A stretch of 64,000 nt of DNA, taken from NCBI GenBank assembly GCA_031296935.1, contig JAVDPD010000003.1, positions 248,001 through 312,000 of the forward strand. The letters are read 5' to 3'. The stretch is from Cerasicoccus maritimus. GTDB taxonomy: Bacteria > Verrucomicrobiota > Verrucomicrobiia > Opitutales > Cerasicoccaceae. The notes beneath the pieces were generated by a model. It was not told where the DNA came from. It saw only the letters and a list, made by a program, of their open reading frames with translations, and made no database searches. Numbering within the stretch: the stretch's first letter is position 1; each line of letters begins with the position of its first letter. Positions 44,065 through 53,636 of this stretch are shown one piece after another. The position numbers and the translations under genes are program-made.

Positions 44065-45702
44065 ATGCCGACACCGGAATTCCACTATCAGGATGTTCTC
44101 CCCTTGGGTGAGGACACAACCCAATATCGCCTGCTGACCAAAGAGGGCGTCTCCGTGACCGAATTTGAAGGTAAGGAGATCCTCAAAGTCACTCCCGAAG
44201 CGCTGACCTATCTGGCACGCGAGGCAATGAAAGATATTTCGTTCAAGCTTCGCCCTGCGCACCTCCAGCAGGTCGCCGCGATCCTCAAGGACGAAGACGC
44301 CAGCGAAAACGACCGCATGGTCGCGCTGACCCTGTTGCGCAATGCGGAAGTCGCCGCGCACGGCATTTTGCCGTTCTGTCAGGATACCGGCACGGCCACC
44401 ATCATGGGCAAGAAAGGCCAGAACGTCTGGACCGGAGCCAACGACGCCGAGGCGCTGAGCAAGGGCGTTTACGAGACTTACACGCAGGAAAATCTGCGCT
44501 ACTCGCAGACTGCTCCGCTGGATATGTTTAAGGAGAAGAACACCGGCTGCAACCTCCCCGCGCAGATCGATCTCTACGCCACCGAAGGCAGCGCTTACAA
44601 GTTCCTCTTTGTCGCCAAGGGCGGCGGCTCGGCTAACAAGACTTTCCTCTATCAGAAGACCAAGGCTGTGCTCAACCCGAAGGCCTTGGAAGCATTCTGC
44701 ATCGAGGCTATGGCGTCGCTCGGCACCGCCGCTTGCCCGCCGTATCACCTTACCTTTGTCATCGGCGGCACCTCCGCAGAGACCTGCCTGAAGACGGTCA
44801 AGATGGCGTCGACCAAATACCTCGACGCGCTGCCCACCGAAGGCAACGACCACGGGCAAGGCTTCCGGGACTTGGAGTTCGAGCAACTCCTCCTCCAGCG
44901 CGCCCGCGAGAGCGGTATTGGCGCTCAGTTTGGCGGCAAATACTTTGCGCTCGATGTGCGTGTAGTGCGCCTGCCGCGTCACGGCGCATCGTGCCCAATC
45001 GGCATCGGCGTATCGTGTTCGGCCGACCGCAACGCCAAGGCCAAGATCACCAAAGACGGCATCTTCCTCGAACAGCTCGAAGAGAATCCCGGCCAATACA
45101 TCCCCGACGAGATGCGTCAGATCAACGACGCCGACCAGGCCGTGAAGATCGACCTCAACCAGCCGATGAAAGACATCTTGGCCACGTTGACCCAGCATCC
45201 CGTCACGACCCGCCTGTCGCTCTCCGGCACGATCGTGGTTGCGCGTGACATTGCCCACGCCAAGCTGCAAGAGCGCATTGACTCTGGCGAAGGGCTGCCC
45301 GACTACATTAAGAATCACCCAGTCTATTACGCGGGCCCGGCCAAGACGCCGACCGGCTTTGCCTCGGGTTCGTTTGGGCCGACCACCGCTGGCCGCATGG
45401 ATAGCTATGTGGGTCCGTTCCAGGCAGAAGGTGGCTCGATGGTGATGATTGCCAAGGGCAACCGCAGCAAGCAAGTGACGGACGCCTGCCACGAGCACGG
45501 CGGCTTCTACTTGGGCTCCATTGGCGGCCCGGCGGCGATCCTCGCGCAGAACAACATTAAGAAGGTCGAAGTCCTCGAATACCCGGAACTCGGCATGGAA
45601 GCGGTGTGGAAGATCGAAGTCGAAGATTTCCCTGCCTTCATCCTCGTCGACGACAAGGGCAACGACTTCTTCCAGCAAATCAAAGGCTGCGCCGCCTGCT
45701 AG
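44065..45702 (+). CDS. fum: Class I fumarate hydratase (iron-sulfur type)
   Basis: The protein has 545 residues from the ATG at 44065, matching the single-chain FumA/FumB length. The cluster-binding cysteines stand in [28 protein letters not shown] and [24 protein letters not shown] segments. The C-terminal beta domain has [20 protein letters not shown] and [20 protein letters not shown]. The enzyme interconverts fumarate and malate in the citric acid cycle and is oxygen-sensitive. It is transcribed alone and divergent from the SulP gene. Confidence 0.93.
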   Translation: MPTPEFHYQDVLPLGEDTTQYRLLTKEGVSVTEFEGKEILKVTPEALTYLAREAMKDISFKLRPAHLQQVAAILKDEDASENDRMVALTLLRNAEVAAHGILPFCQDTGTATIMGKKGQNVWTGANDAEALSKGVYETYTQENLRYSQTAPLDMFKEKNTGCNLPAQIDLYATEGSAYKFLFVAKGGGSANKTFLYQKTKAVLNPKALEAFCIEAMASLGTAACPPYHLTFVIGGTSAETCLKTVKMASTKYLDALPTEGNDHGQGFRDLEFEQLLLQRARESGIGAQFGGKYFALDVRVVRLPRHGASCPIGIGVSCSADRNAKAKITKDGIFLEQLEENPGQYIPDEMRQINDADQAVKIDLNQPMKDILATLTQHPVTTRLSLSGTIVVARDIAHAKLQERIDSGEGLPDYIKNHPVYYAGPAKTPTGFASGSFGPTTAGRMDSYVGPFQAEGGSMVMIAKGNRSKQVTDACHEHGGFYLGSIGGPAAILAQNNIKKVEVLEYPELGMEAVWKIEVEDFPAFILVDDKGNDFFQQIKGCAAC

Positions 45703-45742
45703 CAAAGCGCAGCTTTGCAAACCCGATGCTGCGCATCGTGAT

Positions 45743-45790
45743 GGCCAGCGTCCCGCTGGACCGGTTGATTTGCACTTTGTGCAAATGCGT
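45743..45790. repeat. Dispersed palindromic element, copy 2
   Basis: GGCCAGCGTCCCGCTGGACC, then GGTTGATTTGCAC and GTGCAAATGCG repeat the order of the element at 41051-41096. Two further small palindromes stand directly before it behind the fumarase stop (GCAGCTTTGC, GATGCTGCGCATC). Confidence 0.6.
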
Positions 45791-45819
45791 ATTCTGGAGG
45801 GACTACTGTTTAACCCAAC

Positions 45820-45850
45820 AAAAAGCGTCGTCCGATTGGACGACGCTTTG
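45820..45850. terminator. Terminator between convergent fumarase and SYLF genes
   Basis: AAAAGCGTCGTCC and GGACGACGCTTTG form a 12-bp stem around a GATT loop. The A- and T-rich flanks allow action in both directions. Confidence 0.85.
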
Positions 45851-45895
45851 TTGTGCAAAGTTACTTTCCGACGCAAAGCATCGTAGTGGCGTTGC

Positions 45896-46600
45896 TTATT
45901 TGTCGGACTTGGGTGCTTGGTAGGAGTAGTCACGCAGGAGGAGAGTCAGTGACTCGGCTGCCTTGGGCATGGGAACTCGGCTACCAAGAATCCACGCGGT
46001 TGTGATGTCGTCCTTATCGTAAAGCTCGGCGTTGAACTTTTGGTTTGGTTGAATGAGGCCGCCACTCACGGCTACGCCCACATCAAGACCCTTGGTTGTT
46101 TCATAGATGAGGATGTCTGCCTTGGGCATGGTGTTCGCTCCGAGGGATGCGCCTGTTGGGCCGGCGATGACTTCCATGCCGACGCCCCAGTTGATCTTCG
46201 GGTCGTCGAGGATGCCTTCAGCTTCGTGGTTCATCAATACGGCGATGAGGTCCATTTCACTGGCTCCGATTTGGAGGCCGAGGCTACCGGATGCCACGGT
46301 GTAGAATGCGGGTGGGCTCCAGCTTTCGATGTTGTTTTTGAAAGCGATGCCAGCGCCTTCACTCGCGCCAAGAATGATGCCGCCGCGGGTGATGCGGAAG
46401 ATCATGATGGCGTCTGCTTCCTTGAGCACTTCGTCAGGGATACGCTTCTTCGGATTGGCCTGATTCTTTTCAAAAATCTTGGTGGCTTCGGTGATGAATG
46501 TCTCCAGTTGTTCGTCGGTGGCGCTGGCGGTGTCTTCTGCTTGAGCAACGCTCATGAGAAGGCTTGCGGCGAGCGCGGCAATGGTGAGTTTTACTTTCAT
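45896..46600 (-). CDS. Exported SYLF (YSC84-like) domain protein, first copy
   Basis: The protein has 234 residues with a signal peptide (LTIAALAASLLMSVAQA). The SYLF/Ysc84 domain is evident: IPDEVLKEADAIMIFRITRG, GASEGAGIAF, WSPPAFYTVASGSLGLQIGA and LIAVLMNHEAE. The domain binds phospholipids in other proteins; bacterial exported forms are of unknown role. A paralogue is encoded at 47.4-48.0 kb on the same strand with a SanA-like gene between. Confidence 0.88.
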   Translation of the reverse strand: MKVKLTIAALAASLLMSVAQAEDTASATDEQLETFITEATKIFEKNQANPKKRIPDEVLKEADAIMIFRITRGGIILGASEGAGIAFKNNIESWSPPAFYTVASGSLGLQIGASEMDLIAVLMNHEAEGILDDPKINWGVGMEVIAGPTGASLGANTMPKADILIYETTKGLDVGVAVSGGLIQPNQKFNAELYDKDDITTAWILGSRVPMPKAAESLTLLLRDYSYQAPKSDK

Positions 46601-46691
46601 AGCTGTTTGTCTGTGTAGGTTTCATGGAATCAGCGTTGTGCCAGATTCGCATTGAAAGAGGTTTTACGTGGCAATTGCATTCCCAGAAAAT

Positions 46692-47366
46692 TTAATCGGC
46701 AGTCGCCAGGTAGATTTCCTTGCCGAGATACTTGGGTTCCGTGCCGAGCACTTTGCAGTCGAGCACGGCTTTAACGCGGGCCAGCTCTTCGCGGACTTTG
46801 GTTTTCATGCCGAAGGCAAAATTGACGTCTCTCGCGGCGAAGCCCGTTGCATTCAGGTCGTGCTCTTGCGCCAGGTAAAGCGCACGCTCTACGTGGAAGG
46901 CCTGCGAAATGATCATGACTTCATTGCAGCCGAAAATTTCCTTGGCGCGCACCACGGAGTCCAGCGTGCGCAGCCCGGCGTAATCTCGGGCAATCGAGTC
47001 GGCCGGCACCCCGCGTTTGATCAGCGCCAGTTTCATGGCGGTGCTCTCATCGTAGAGCGGCGTTGGGTTCGCTCCACTGACGAGCAGGCGCTCGATTTTG
47101 CCCGCATGGTAAAGCGCGGCTGCGGCGTCCATGCGGTACTCGAAGTAAAGGTTGGGGCGGCCATCGGACAGCTCAGGGTTCGCGCCCAGAACTAAGCCGA
47201 CTTCGCTCACTGCGGCTTGCGCAACCTCCGTTTGCACGCGGCCACCGGCAGCTTGGTTGACGGCATGGCGAGCGTAGAAGATGAGCGACAGTGCGGCAAT
47301 GGCGCCGAGGCCTCCGACAATGAACATCCGCTTGGCGTAGCGTTTTAGCGCGGTGCGATCAATCAC
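46692..47366 (-). CDS. SanA/YdcF-like DUF218 membrane protein
   Basis: The protein has 224 residues with one N-terminal helix (FIVGGLGAIAALSLIFYA). The DUF218 pattern is visible in EVGLVLGANP, RMDAAAALYHAGKIERLLVS and ESTAMKLALIKRGVPADSI, then IISQAFHVERALYLA. SanA-type proteins affect envelope permeability to vancomycin and detergents; DUF218 domains bind nucleotides or carriers in some studies. The ATG overlaps the preceding SYLF stop by four bases, so the two are translated together. Confidence 0.85.
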   Translation of the reverse strand: MIDRTALKRYAKRMFIVGGLGAIAALSLIFYARHAVNQAAGGRVQTEVAQAAVSEVGLVLGANPELSDGRPNLYFEYRMDAAAALYHAGKIERLLVSGANPTPLYDESTAMKLALIKRGVPADSIARDYAGLRTLDSVVRAKEIFGCNEVMIISQAFHVERALYLAQEHDLNATGFAARDVNFAFGMKTKVREELARVKAVLDCKVLGTEPKYLGKEIYLATAD

Positions 47367-48046
47367 TCGTCACCTTTCGTCATGATGGCGTCTAGCTGGT
47401 CGTAAAGATCCTTGGTGATGGGGGGCGCTGGGACCTCGCCGCTGATGATTTGGTTCACCTTTACGATGTTGCTGTAAACTTGGTTGTTCAGGTCGATGTC
47501 AAGTTTCACGTAAACCCCGCCCACGGTGGCGCCGGCAAATGCGCCGTCGGTCAGCGCGTAAATGTAGATGTCGGACTTGGGCAGCTTGTCGTTGGCAGCT
47601 GCGGCGTGGTCAGGTCCGGCGGTCGCGCTGGCTTTCGCATCGAGCTCTACTTTGTCGCCGGTAAAGGAGAGGATCGCGGCATCCGTATTAAGCACGTAAA
47701 CATACTGCACGGTTTCAACGCCGAGCTGTAGGCCGAGTGAGCCGCCGCCGGTGTCAAAGGCGGAGGGCGCCGACCAACCCTCGTCAGTCTTGGCGATGAC
47801 AATGCCTTCGCCTTTTTGACCGCCGATGCCGATGCCGCCGCGCGTAACGCTGGCGATGGCCAAGCCCTTGCAGTCTTGCAGTACTACGGCTGGAATGGAT
47901 TTTTTCGAGGCCTGCATTAAGTTGACGGTTGATTCGGCTTTGACGATTAACTCGTCCATCGCCTTGGGCTCAGGGCCTTTAGGGCCGTCCGCATAGGCGG
48001 AAGCAATTAATGAAAACGCAAGCAGTGTGGTGGTAATGGGCTTCAT
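47363..48046 (-). CDS. Exported SYLF (YSC84-like) domain protein, second copy
   Basis: The protein has 227 residues with a signal peptide (ITTTLLAFSLIASAYA). The SYLF blocks are present: IPAVVLQDCKGLAIASVTRG, GGQKGEGIVIAK, WSAPSAFDTGGGSLGLQLGV and YVYVLNTDAAI. It is a distant paralogue of the protein at 45.9 kb. It is the first gene of a minus-strand pair with the SanA-like gene, and all three may act on the envelope. Confidence 0.87.
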   Translation of the reverse strand: MKPITTTLLAFSLIASAYADGPKGPEPKAMDELIVKAESTVNLMQASKKSIPAVVLQDCKGLAIASVTRGGIGIGGQKGEGIVIAKTDEGWSAPSAFDTGGGSLGLQLGVETVQYVYVLNTDAAILSFTGDKVELDAKASATAGPDHAAAANDKLPKSDIYIYALTDGAFAGATVGGVYVKLDIDLNNQVYSNIVKVNQIISGEVPAPPITKDLYDQLDAIMTKGDE

Positions 48047-48135
48047 AGTGGTTAAAGTAAGTTATTGTATGAATGGATTAGACGTAAGCAAAAAAGCAAG
48101 CCATGCCGAGGTTTTCCGCGATTGTATTAGCAGGT

Positions 48136-49686
48136 TTAGTCTTGGATTAGCGGAGCTTCTGATGGCTCGGGCATGGAAACGCCGGCCTTGGCTTGCTTCC
48201 ATAAATAACGGGCAAACGCCTGCATGACGAAGTAGTGCACGACAGCCTGCGAGCATTCATAAAACCACCACGGAAGGCGCGGGGCAAAGCCATGAATTGC
48301 GGCGATGAGGCAGAAGTTTTCCGGGAAGATGCGAAACTCGAATCGGCCTGGTGGGTCGACTTGTCGCGCGAGGAACCCGCCCGAGATATAAAACGCGCGT
48401 CGCCGACCGCCGCCCCGGGTGTAAGGCGTTGGCGTGAGCTCCAGCAGCTTGAGTTTGAAGCCGGGCAACTGCAGCATGAATTGAAGCATGTTGGACTCAT
48501 CACGCTGCACGTTGATCAGATGGATGGACTTATCCGTGAGCCATTGGCCGTAGACTTGCGCAATGTAAGGCGCATCCCAACCGGAGGGCAGGGGCATGCG
48601 TTGAACGGACCTTACCCGCCGTGCGTTTTTAATGAGCTTGTCATCGGTGGCCTGGGTGAGGCTGCGTGGGTTGGGCAGCGGCGCGCCACTCTTATCGACC
48701 GCGCTGCGCAGGGATTCTTCGAAAGTTATCGCGGACGGCTTGATCTTGTCGAGCAGCGGATTGTCCTTGGCGTGCAAACTGTGGCGTAGGCTTTCGAGCA
48801 GCGGGTTGACAAGTTGGGAGGAAACCCCGCTCAGCGCAGACACCCATTGCCGCGACAGGGCAAACCAATTGACCGGCAAATCGATGGCCAACGGATCACG
48901 GCCCAGAACTTTCGCCGTGCGCAAAATCATGTCGCGGTAGGTCATCGGTTCATGGCCGCCGAGGTCGTAGGTGCCGTCCCAGAACTTCGGGTCTTCCATC
49001 GCGAAATCAAAGGCGCGTATGGCATCACGGATGTCGATGGACTGCGTTTCTGAATACGTCCATTTCGGCATCAGCATGATGGGCAGGCGGCGCACGAGAT
49101 TGATCAACATGCGCAGCGATGAACCGCCCGGGCCGATGATCAGGCCGGCGCGCAATACCGTAACGGGCACCCCGCGACTGCGCAGCACGTGCTCCACTTC
49201 CTGACGACTGCGCAGGTGGGGCGATAGGTAATCATCGTCCGGGATCAGCCCGCCGAGATACATGATGTGCTTCACGCCAGCTGCTTCCGCGGCTCGGGCA
49301 AAGTTATCCGCCAGCAGGAGGTCGAGGTCTTCAAATTTCGCCTGCACCAAACGGCTCGATGGCAACATGGAGTGAACGAGGTAGATCGCATAGTCCGCGC
49401 CTTCCATGGCTTCTTCCACGCGGGGGAGCGAGTAGAGATCGCACAGGCGCCACTCGGTGTTGTCGCGCGTTTCGCCCTGGTTCACAATGGCCTCGGAGCG
49501 CGTTAACGCACGCCAGCGATAGCGTTCGGCCAGCGCAATGCGCAGGCTCGCGCCGACAAAGCCACTGGCCCCGGCGAGCACCACGAGTGGTTGCTCATCC
49601 GGCTTGCGCGCGGGAGGCGTTTCCGCATCCGGGGCAAAGTCCTGCACCACGCTGCGCGCGTAATCATTGGCAGTAGCCTCGGCCAT
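48136..49686 (-). CDS. NAD(P)-binding epimerase-like protein with C-terminal DUF2867-type domain
   Basis: The protein has 516 residues. The Rossmann start is LVVLAGASGFVGASLRIALA (GxxGFxG), followed by an atypical short-chain dehydrogenase fold (NmrA-like; DYAIYLVHSM, HIMYLGGLIPDDDYLSPHLR, VTVLRAGLIIGPGGSS). The last third (from about 370) has FKLKLLELTPTPYTRGGGRR and FRIFPENFCLIAAIHGF, which resembles the DUF2867 lipid-binding-like domain that follows such dehydrogenases in two-domain proteins. Enzyme activity is plausible but the substrate is unknown; the usual YxxxK motif is not obvious. It is transcribed alone. Confidence 0.78.
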   Translation of the reverse strand: MAEATANDYARSVVQDFAPDAETPPARKPDEQPLVVLAGASGFVGASLRIALAERYRWRALTRSEAIVNQGETRDNTEWRLCDLYSLPRVEEAMEGADYAIYLVHSMLPSSRLVQAKFEDLDLLLADNFARAAEAAGVKHIMYLGGLIPDDDYLSPHLRSRQEVEHVLRSRGVPVTVLRAGLIIGPGGSSLRMLINLVRRLPIMLMPKWTYSETQSIDIRDAIRAFDFAMEDPKFWDGTYDLGGHEPMTYRDMILRTAKVLGRDPLAIDLPVNWFALSRQWVSALSGVSSQLVNPLLESLRHSLHAKDNPLLDKIKPSAITFEESLRSAVDKSGAPLPNPRSLTQATDDKLIKNARRVRSVQRMPLPSGWDAPYIAQVYGQWLTDKSIHLINVQRDESNMLQFMLQLPGFKLKLLELTPTPYTRGGGRRRAFYISGGFLARQVDPPGRFEFRIFPENFCLIAAIHGFAPRLPWWFYECSQAVVHYFVMQAFARYLWKQAKAGVSMPEPSEAPLIQD

Positions 49687-49797
49687 AAACTCGATAAGTT
49701 AGCTTGTGGGCTGCCAGTGGTCAATGCAGCATCCGGAAATTCGCTAATGACCATTAAAAGAGTGCATCAGCGGATAAATTGTCATAGCCCTTTGCAT

Positions 49798-50289
49798 ATG
49801 GGAAAGGGGTCTGCAGTTGGAATCGGCTTGGCCGTCGCGTTTTTTTGGATGATCATTCAGTTTGCCGTTTGCGAGGCCACCTATCGCATTGGCATGGCAA
49901 TGGATGAATTCGGCAGCGGCTCTGGTGAGCTGTTTTACGATGTCAGTAATGCGGTTTCCTGGCCGGCTGTCATCTTATACGAAATGGAGGATGCGCAAGA
50001 AAATATCCGCGCCTTGCGCGAATACCCGGCTGAGACGCTGCCCGACGAAGACGGCAAGCCCGTAAACTTGAAGGAGCTGGCCAACAAGATCGAAGCCGAT
50101 AACAGCGATTTTGACTCGTTGGATCTGGCTTACTCACTGCTGAGCGAGCAGGAAATCTACCCCGAAGTCCCCATTGCGACAGAATACCTGATTTACGGCG
50201 GGGTCTGCTTGATCTGGGGCGTGGTGATGGGCTCGCTGACGACCTTCCTGATCCTCGTCAACCGCGAGCGGAATTATTCAGCAGGCTGA
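49798..50289 (+). CDS. Small two-helix membrane protein
   Basis: The protein has 163 residues from the ATG at 49798. Helix 1 is at about 6-24 (AVGIGLAVAFFWMIIQFAV) and helix 2 at about 136-156 (YLIYGGVCLIWGVVMGSLTT), with an acidic loop between. No family is recognised. It precedes the retron genes by 170 bases on the same strand; a functional link is not shown. Confidence 0.6.
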   Translation: MGKGSAVGIGLAVAFFWMIIQFAVCEATYRIGMAMDEFGSGSGELFYDVSNAVSWPAVILYEMEDAQENIRALREYPAETLPDEDGKPVNLKELANKIEADNSDFDSLDLAYSLLSEQEIYPEVPIATEYLIYGGVCLIWGVVMGSLTTFLILVNRERNYSAG

Positions 50290-50456
50290 TTGGCTTCATT
50301 TGTAAGCTTCAATCAGTGAACCATCAGCATCTGAAGTCCTCGCTTGGTTCTCGATGCGTCTAACAGGTTACGTTTATGCGTCCTTTTTTGGGGTAAAAGT
50401 TTATAGGTTTGGTTTCAGGGCTTGACCTTGTTGAATTGCGCCGCAGCTTCAGCCCT

Positions 50457-53400
50457 GTGCGACTCGTTGAACAGGTTACCCTTTACACCCGAATGGGGGG
50501 TGCAGTTCAGTTGTTTCAGATCGACCTGTGCGACAACGGTGATGGCAAATACGTGGTCAATTACCGTTGGGGCAAGCTGGATACTATCTACAAAGAGAGC
50601 TCGCGCACGGTGTTTCCCGTTGATCTGCCCGAGGCTCAGAAGATCTTCCACGCGGTCGTTGAGGAAAAGCTGGCTGCTGGTTATGTACATTCGGTGGATG
50701 GATTGGATTCCGGCGCTGCCAAGGCTTCGGCAGCGGGTGAAGCTGCGCCTACAACGCCGAACGGACCGGTTGTCGTTGCGCCGATGCCTGCCAGTGATCC
50801 GCGCGCCGAAACGGTATTGGGTCACTTACGTGGTGCAATCGATGGGCAACTGCCACGCAGCGGATGGAAGCTTTCGCGTGTGATTTGGCGCGCGGGTGAG
50901 CTCGGTCTTGCTGAGGCGGTGCCGTTGCTGCTGCGACTTGGCCTGAAGGGAGAAAATTTTCACGACTACTCGTTGCTGTGGGCGTTGGCGCGTTTGAAAT
51001 CGACGGATGCTATATCGCTGTTTCGCGAAGTGTTTGGTGACGCCCATTTCCCGCAAGGTGAGCAACAGCGCGTTGCGGCTGAGGGCCTCATGCGCACGTT
51101 GCCCGAGGCCGAGCGTTTGGCCTTTGCGCAGCGATTGGTTAAGCGCTTGCCGGCCAAACTTCAGCCCGAGACGACTGACGGAACCGCCGAGCAATTTGCG
51201 GTGCAACTGGCGGAGGTTTGCCAACGTCATGGAGGGCTCTGCGACTTCATTTATGCCGCGTACTTGTTGAGCGAAGTTCATCCGCATGTGCTCGCAGGGA
51301 TGGTGCTTTTTTGTCGGCAGACTCCGCTGCGACCGAACCTGTTCAAGCCAATACGCTGGCTGTTTAAGGCGGCGGAATTGCGTTGCGACTCTGAGCTGTT
51401 CGCAGTGCTGAGTTATCGCTTTGAAACGTCGTATCACAACTACAGCACGCCTTACTGGGGTGACTCGGTTTACCACGAAGGGCAATTGATTCGCAAGGCG
51501 AGCAAAGAGCTGCAAAAATCGGACAGCCGACTGGCCTACTCTGATAAAACACGCACCGCATTTCGCCGTCGTTCGGCACGGAGCATTCTGCGGGCAGGAG
51601 ACGCTGGTAGTTCGGATTATGTAGCGATGGCAGCTGCGCTTTTACTGCAATATGACGACTCGGTCGACGGTGGTAGGCCTTACTCCAGCAGTTACTTTGA
51701 CTACAGTGGTGGCTGGCGGAATCGGGTCGAAATCTCGACTCACTACGATACCTATTCGGGGCAACTGGCTTTCAACCATATCCTCTACGCGAACAGCCCG
51801 CGCTACGAGCTTGCGGCTAATCGCCTCAAGTGGAAATGTCGGGCAGGATATCAGCCTGGCCAACCTGCGCCCGATGAGCGTGAGGAAGCATTTCCCGAAC
51901 TTTGGGATCAGGTGCCGGACACGGTGATTCATCTGCTCGCGCAATCGCGCTGCGTCCGGGTCCACGAATTTGCCGTGCGCGTTTTTCGCGCCAACATGGA
52001 GACCTTTGCGCCGCGCGTGAAAGTTGCAGACCTGGTTGGTTGGCTCGCTCGCGAAAGTGAGCTGACGCAAGCGCTGGCGCTCGACATCGCCGCCGCACAA
52101 TACGACCCTGATAAGCCCTCTTACGAGCTCGTGCTGGCGCTGCTGGATTGCGAGCTCGACCGTGCGCGCGAAACTGCCCTCGACTGGGTGCGCGCTCAGC
52201 CAGGGAAGTTCCTGCCCGAAATCATGTTTGCCGCCGCTTTGCTCACTTCGAGCTACGATGATGTGCGCGGCGCGACACGGGAATTGCTTCAGCCGGACTT
52301 GCTGAGCGATTCCGCATGGGATATTGTTTTGGCGCGGGTGGTGTCTATCCTGATTCAAGCCGTGGGCGAGGAGGGCCTCGAGGCGCGCATTGAGACGGTG
52401 CGCGAAACGCTGGCTGCGGTGGCGGGCCCAGCCATCGGGAGAATGCCCTTCAGCGTAATTGAGGATTTGCTGCGTCAGCCAGATGCGGTTTACCACGTGC
52501 TTGCCGCGCAATTCTTGCATGCGCGTCCGGATGGCCCTGCGACGTATCCCGCAGGCACATTGACGCTGCTCATCGAGTCAGCCTCGCCAATTGCTCGCCG
52601 CCTTGGCACGGAGCTCTTTGCGCGCTTTACGGACAAGGAGTTGGCCGAGCGCCAAGACGTTGTTGCCAGCCTTTGCCTTTCGCAGCACCCGGAAATCCGC
52701 GATGCGGTGCAAGCCGTGGTAGCACGCTTGGCGGCGCGCTACCCAGACTTTGGAGGTGACTTGCTGGAGCGGTATTATCCGTTGCTGTTGCGCCGCGAAT
52801 CCACCCCCGGCCTGCACGATGATCTCCTCCGCCTGATCCGAGCGCACCTGTTGCCATTCATGGCACGCGTGCCGGCAGGCTACGCCTTGCGCATGCTCCG
52901 CTGTCCCTATCTTGCGGGTAAGGAATTGGGCTGGGAAGTACTGCTACAGTACGGCGGGCTAGACGCTTTGACTATGCGAGAGCGCGTCGAGCTAGGTGGC
53001 AATGACGTGCAGCGCGTGCGCACGGCGGTGTGTCATTGGATTGACGGCAACGCTGCACGCGTCATCGAGGAGCTGGCTGAGGCGGTGCGCATCGTGGACG
53101 CCAAGTGGGACGACACGCAGCAGTTTGCGATGGATTGGTTTCGCAACAATGTGTCTGAGGCGGAGTGGTCGCCGGAGATCCTCGTTAGCCTTTGCGACAG
53201 CAATACGCCCAAGGTGCAGGCTTATGGCAAAGAGTTGATCACGCGGTACTTTAGGAGTGAAGACGGCCCGCGCTATTTGCTACAGTTGAGCCAGCATTCG
53301 GCCGCGAACATGCAGATCTTCGCCGTCAATTATCTCGAGAAATATGCTGCCGGAAATGTGGTGCGGCTGGCTGAGTTGGAAGGCTTTTTCGTGACCTTGC

Positions 53401-53636
53401 TCGCGATGATTGACCAAGGGCGTATTGCCAAGACGCGGACATTTGCGTTCCTCCAGCGCGAGGGAGAAGCCAGCCGGGAGTCGGCGGAAATTGTGCTGCG
53501 TATCCTCGGGCGTCACTCCGCGACGATGTCCGTGCTGGATAAGGCTGCGTGCATCATGGCGATGGCTTCGCTGCAAGCCGCGCATGATGGGCTGGAGTCG
53601 CCTTTGACGTTGCTTGAAACGGAGGTCGCCCGATGA
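50457..53636 (+). CDS. WGR-domain and HEAT/ARM-like repeat protein (retron-associated)
   Basis: The protein has 1059 residues from the GTG at 50457; this start was chosen because the WGR domain in relatives begins with a phrase like RLVEQVTLYTR. The WGR domain covers about 1-82, with VNYRWGKLDTIYKES carrying the WG-basic signature, a nucleic-acid-contact module also found in PARPs. The remaining 950 residues are helical pairs of the HEAT/ARM kind. The next gene starts at the overlapping ATGA. The order WGR/ARM, SWIM protein, ncRNA, reverse transcriptase is a retron with two accessory effectors, and this protein is inferred to be one of the toxin/sensor parts. Confidence 0.75.
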   Translation: MRLVEQVTLYTRMGGAVQLFQIDLCDNGDGKYVVNYRWGKLDTIYKESSRTVFPVDLPEAQKIFHAVVEEKLAAGYVHSVDGLDSGAAKASAAGEAAPTTPNGPVVVAPMPASDPRAETVLGHLRGAIDGQLPRSGWKLSRVIWRAGELGLAEAVPLLLRLGLKGENFHDYSLLWALARLKSTDAISLFREVFGDAHFPQGEQQRVAAEGLMRTLPEAERLAFAQRLVKRLPAKLQPETTDGTAEQFAVQLAEVCQRHGGLCDFIYAAYLLSEVHPHVLAGMVLFCRQTPLRPNLFKPIRWLFKAAELRCDSELFAVLSYRFETSYHNYSTPYWGDSVYHEGQLIRKASKELQKSDSRLAYSDKTRTAFRRRSARSILRAGDAGSSDYVAMAAALLLQYDDSVDGGRPYSSSYFDYSGGWRNRVEISTHYDTYSGQLAFNHILYANSPRYELAANRLKWKCRAGYQPGQPAPDEREEAFPELWDQVPDTVIHLLAQSRCVRVHEFAVRVFRANMETFAPRVKVADLVGWLARESELTQALALDIAAAQYDPDKPSYELVLALLDCELDRARETALDWVRAQPGKFLPEIMFAAALLTSSYDDVRGATRELLQPDLLSDSAWDIVLARVVSILIQAVGEEGLEARIETVRETLAAVAGPAIGRMPFSVIEDLLRQPDAVYHVLAAQFLHARPDGPATYPAGTLTLLIESASPIARRLGTELFARFTDKELAERQDVVASLCLSQHPEIRDAVQAVVARLAARYPDFGGDLLERYYPLLLRRESTPGLHDDLLRLIRAHLLPFMARVPAGYALRMLRCPYLAGKELGWEVLLQYGGLDALTMRERVELGGNDVQRVRTAVCHWIDGNAARVIEELAEAVRIVDAKWDDTQQFAMDWFRNNVSEAEWSPEILVSLCDSNTPKVQAYGKELITRYFRSEDGPRYLLQLSQHSAANMQIFAVNYLEKYAAGNVVRLAELEGFFVTLLAMIDQGRIAKTRTFAFLQREGEASRESAEIVLRILGRHSATMSVLDKAACIMAMASLQAAHDGLESPLTLLETEVAR

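Noticed and set aside
43924..45933. 669-codon open frame on the minus strand across the fumarase gene
   Set aside because: It lies exactly antisense to a clear class I fumarase; its translation is low in recognisable motifs and rich in Arg/His/Val, as expected for GC-rich antisense frames.
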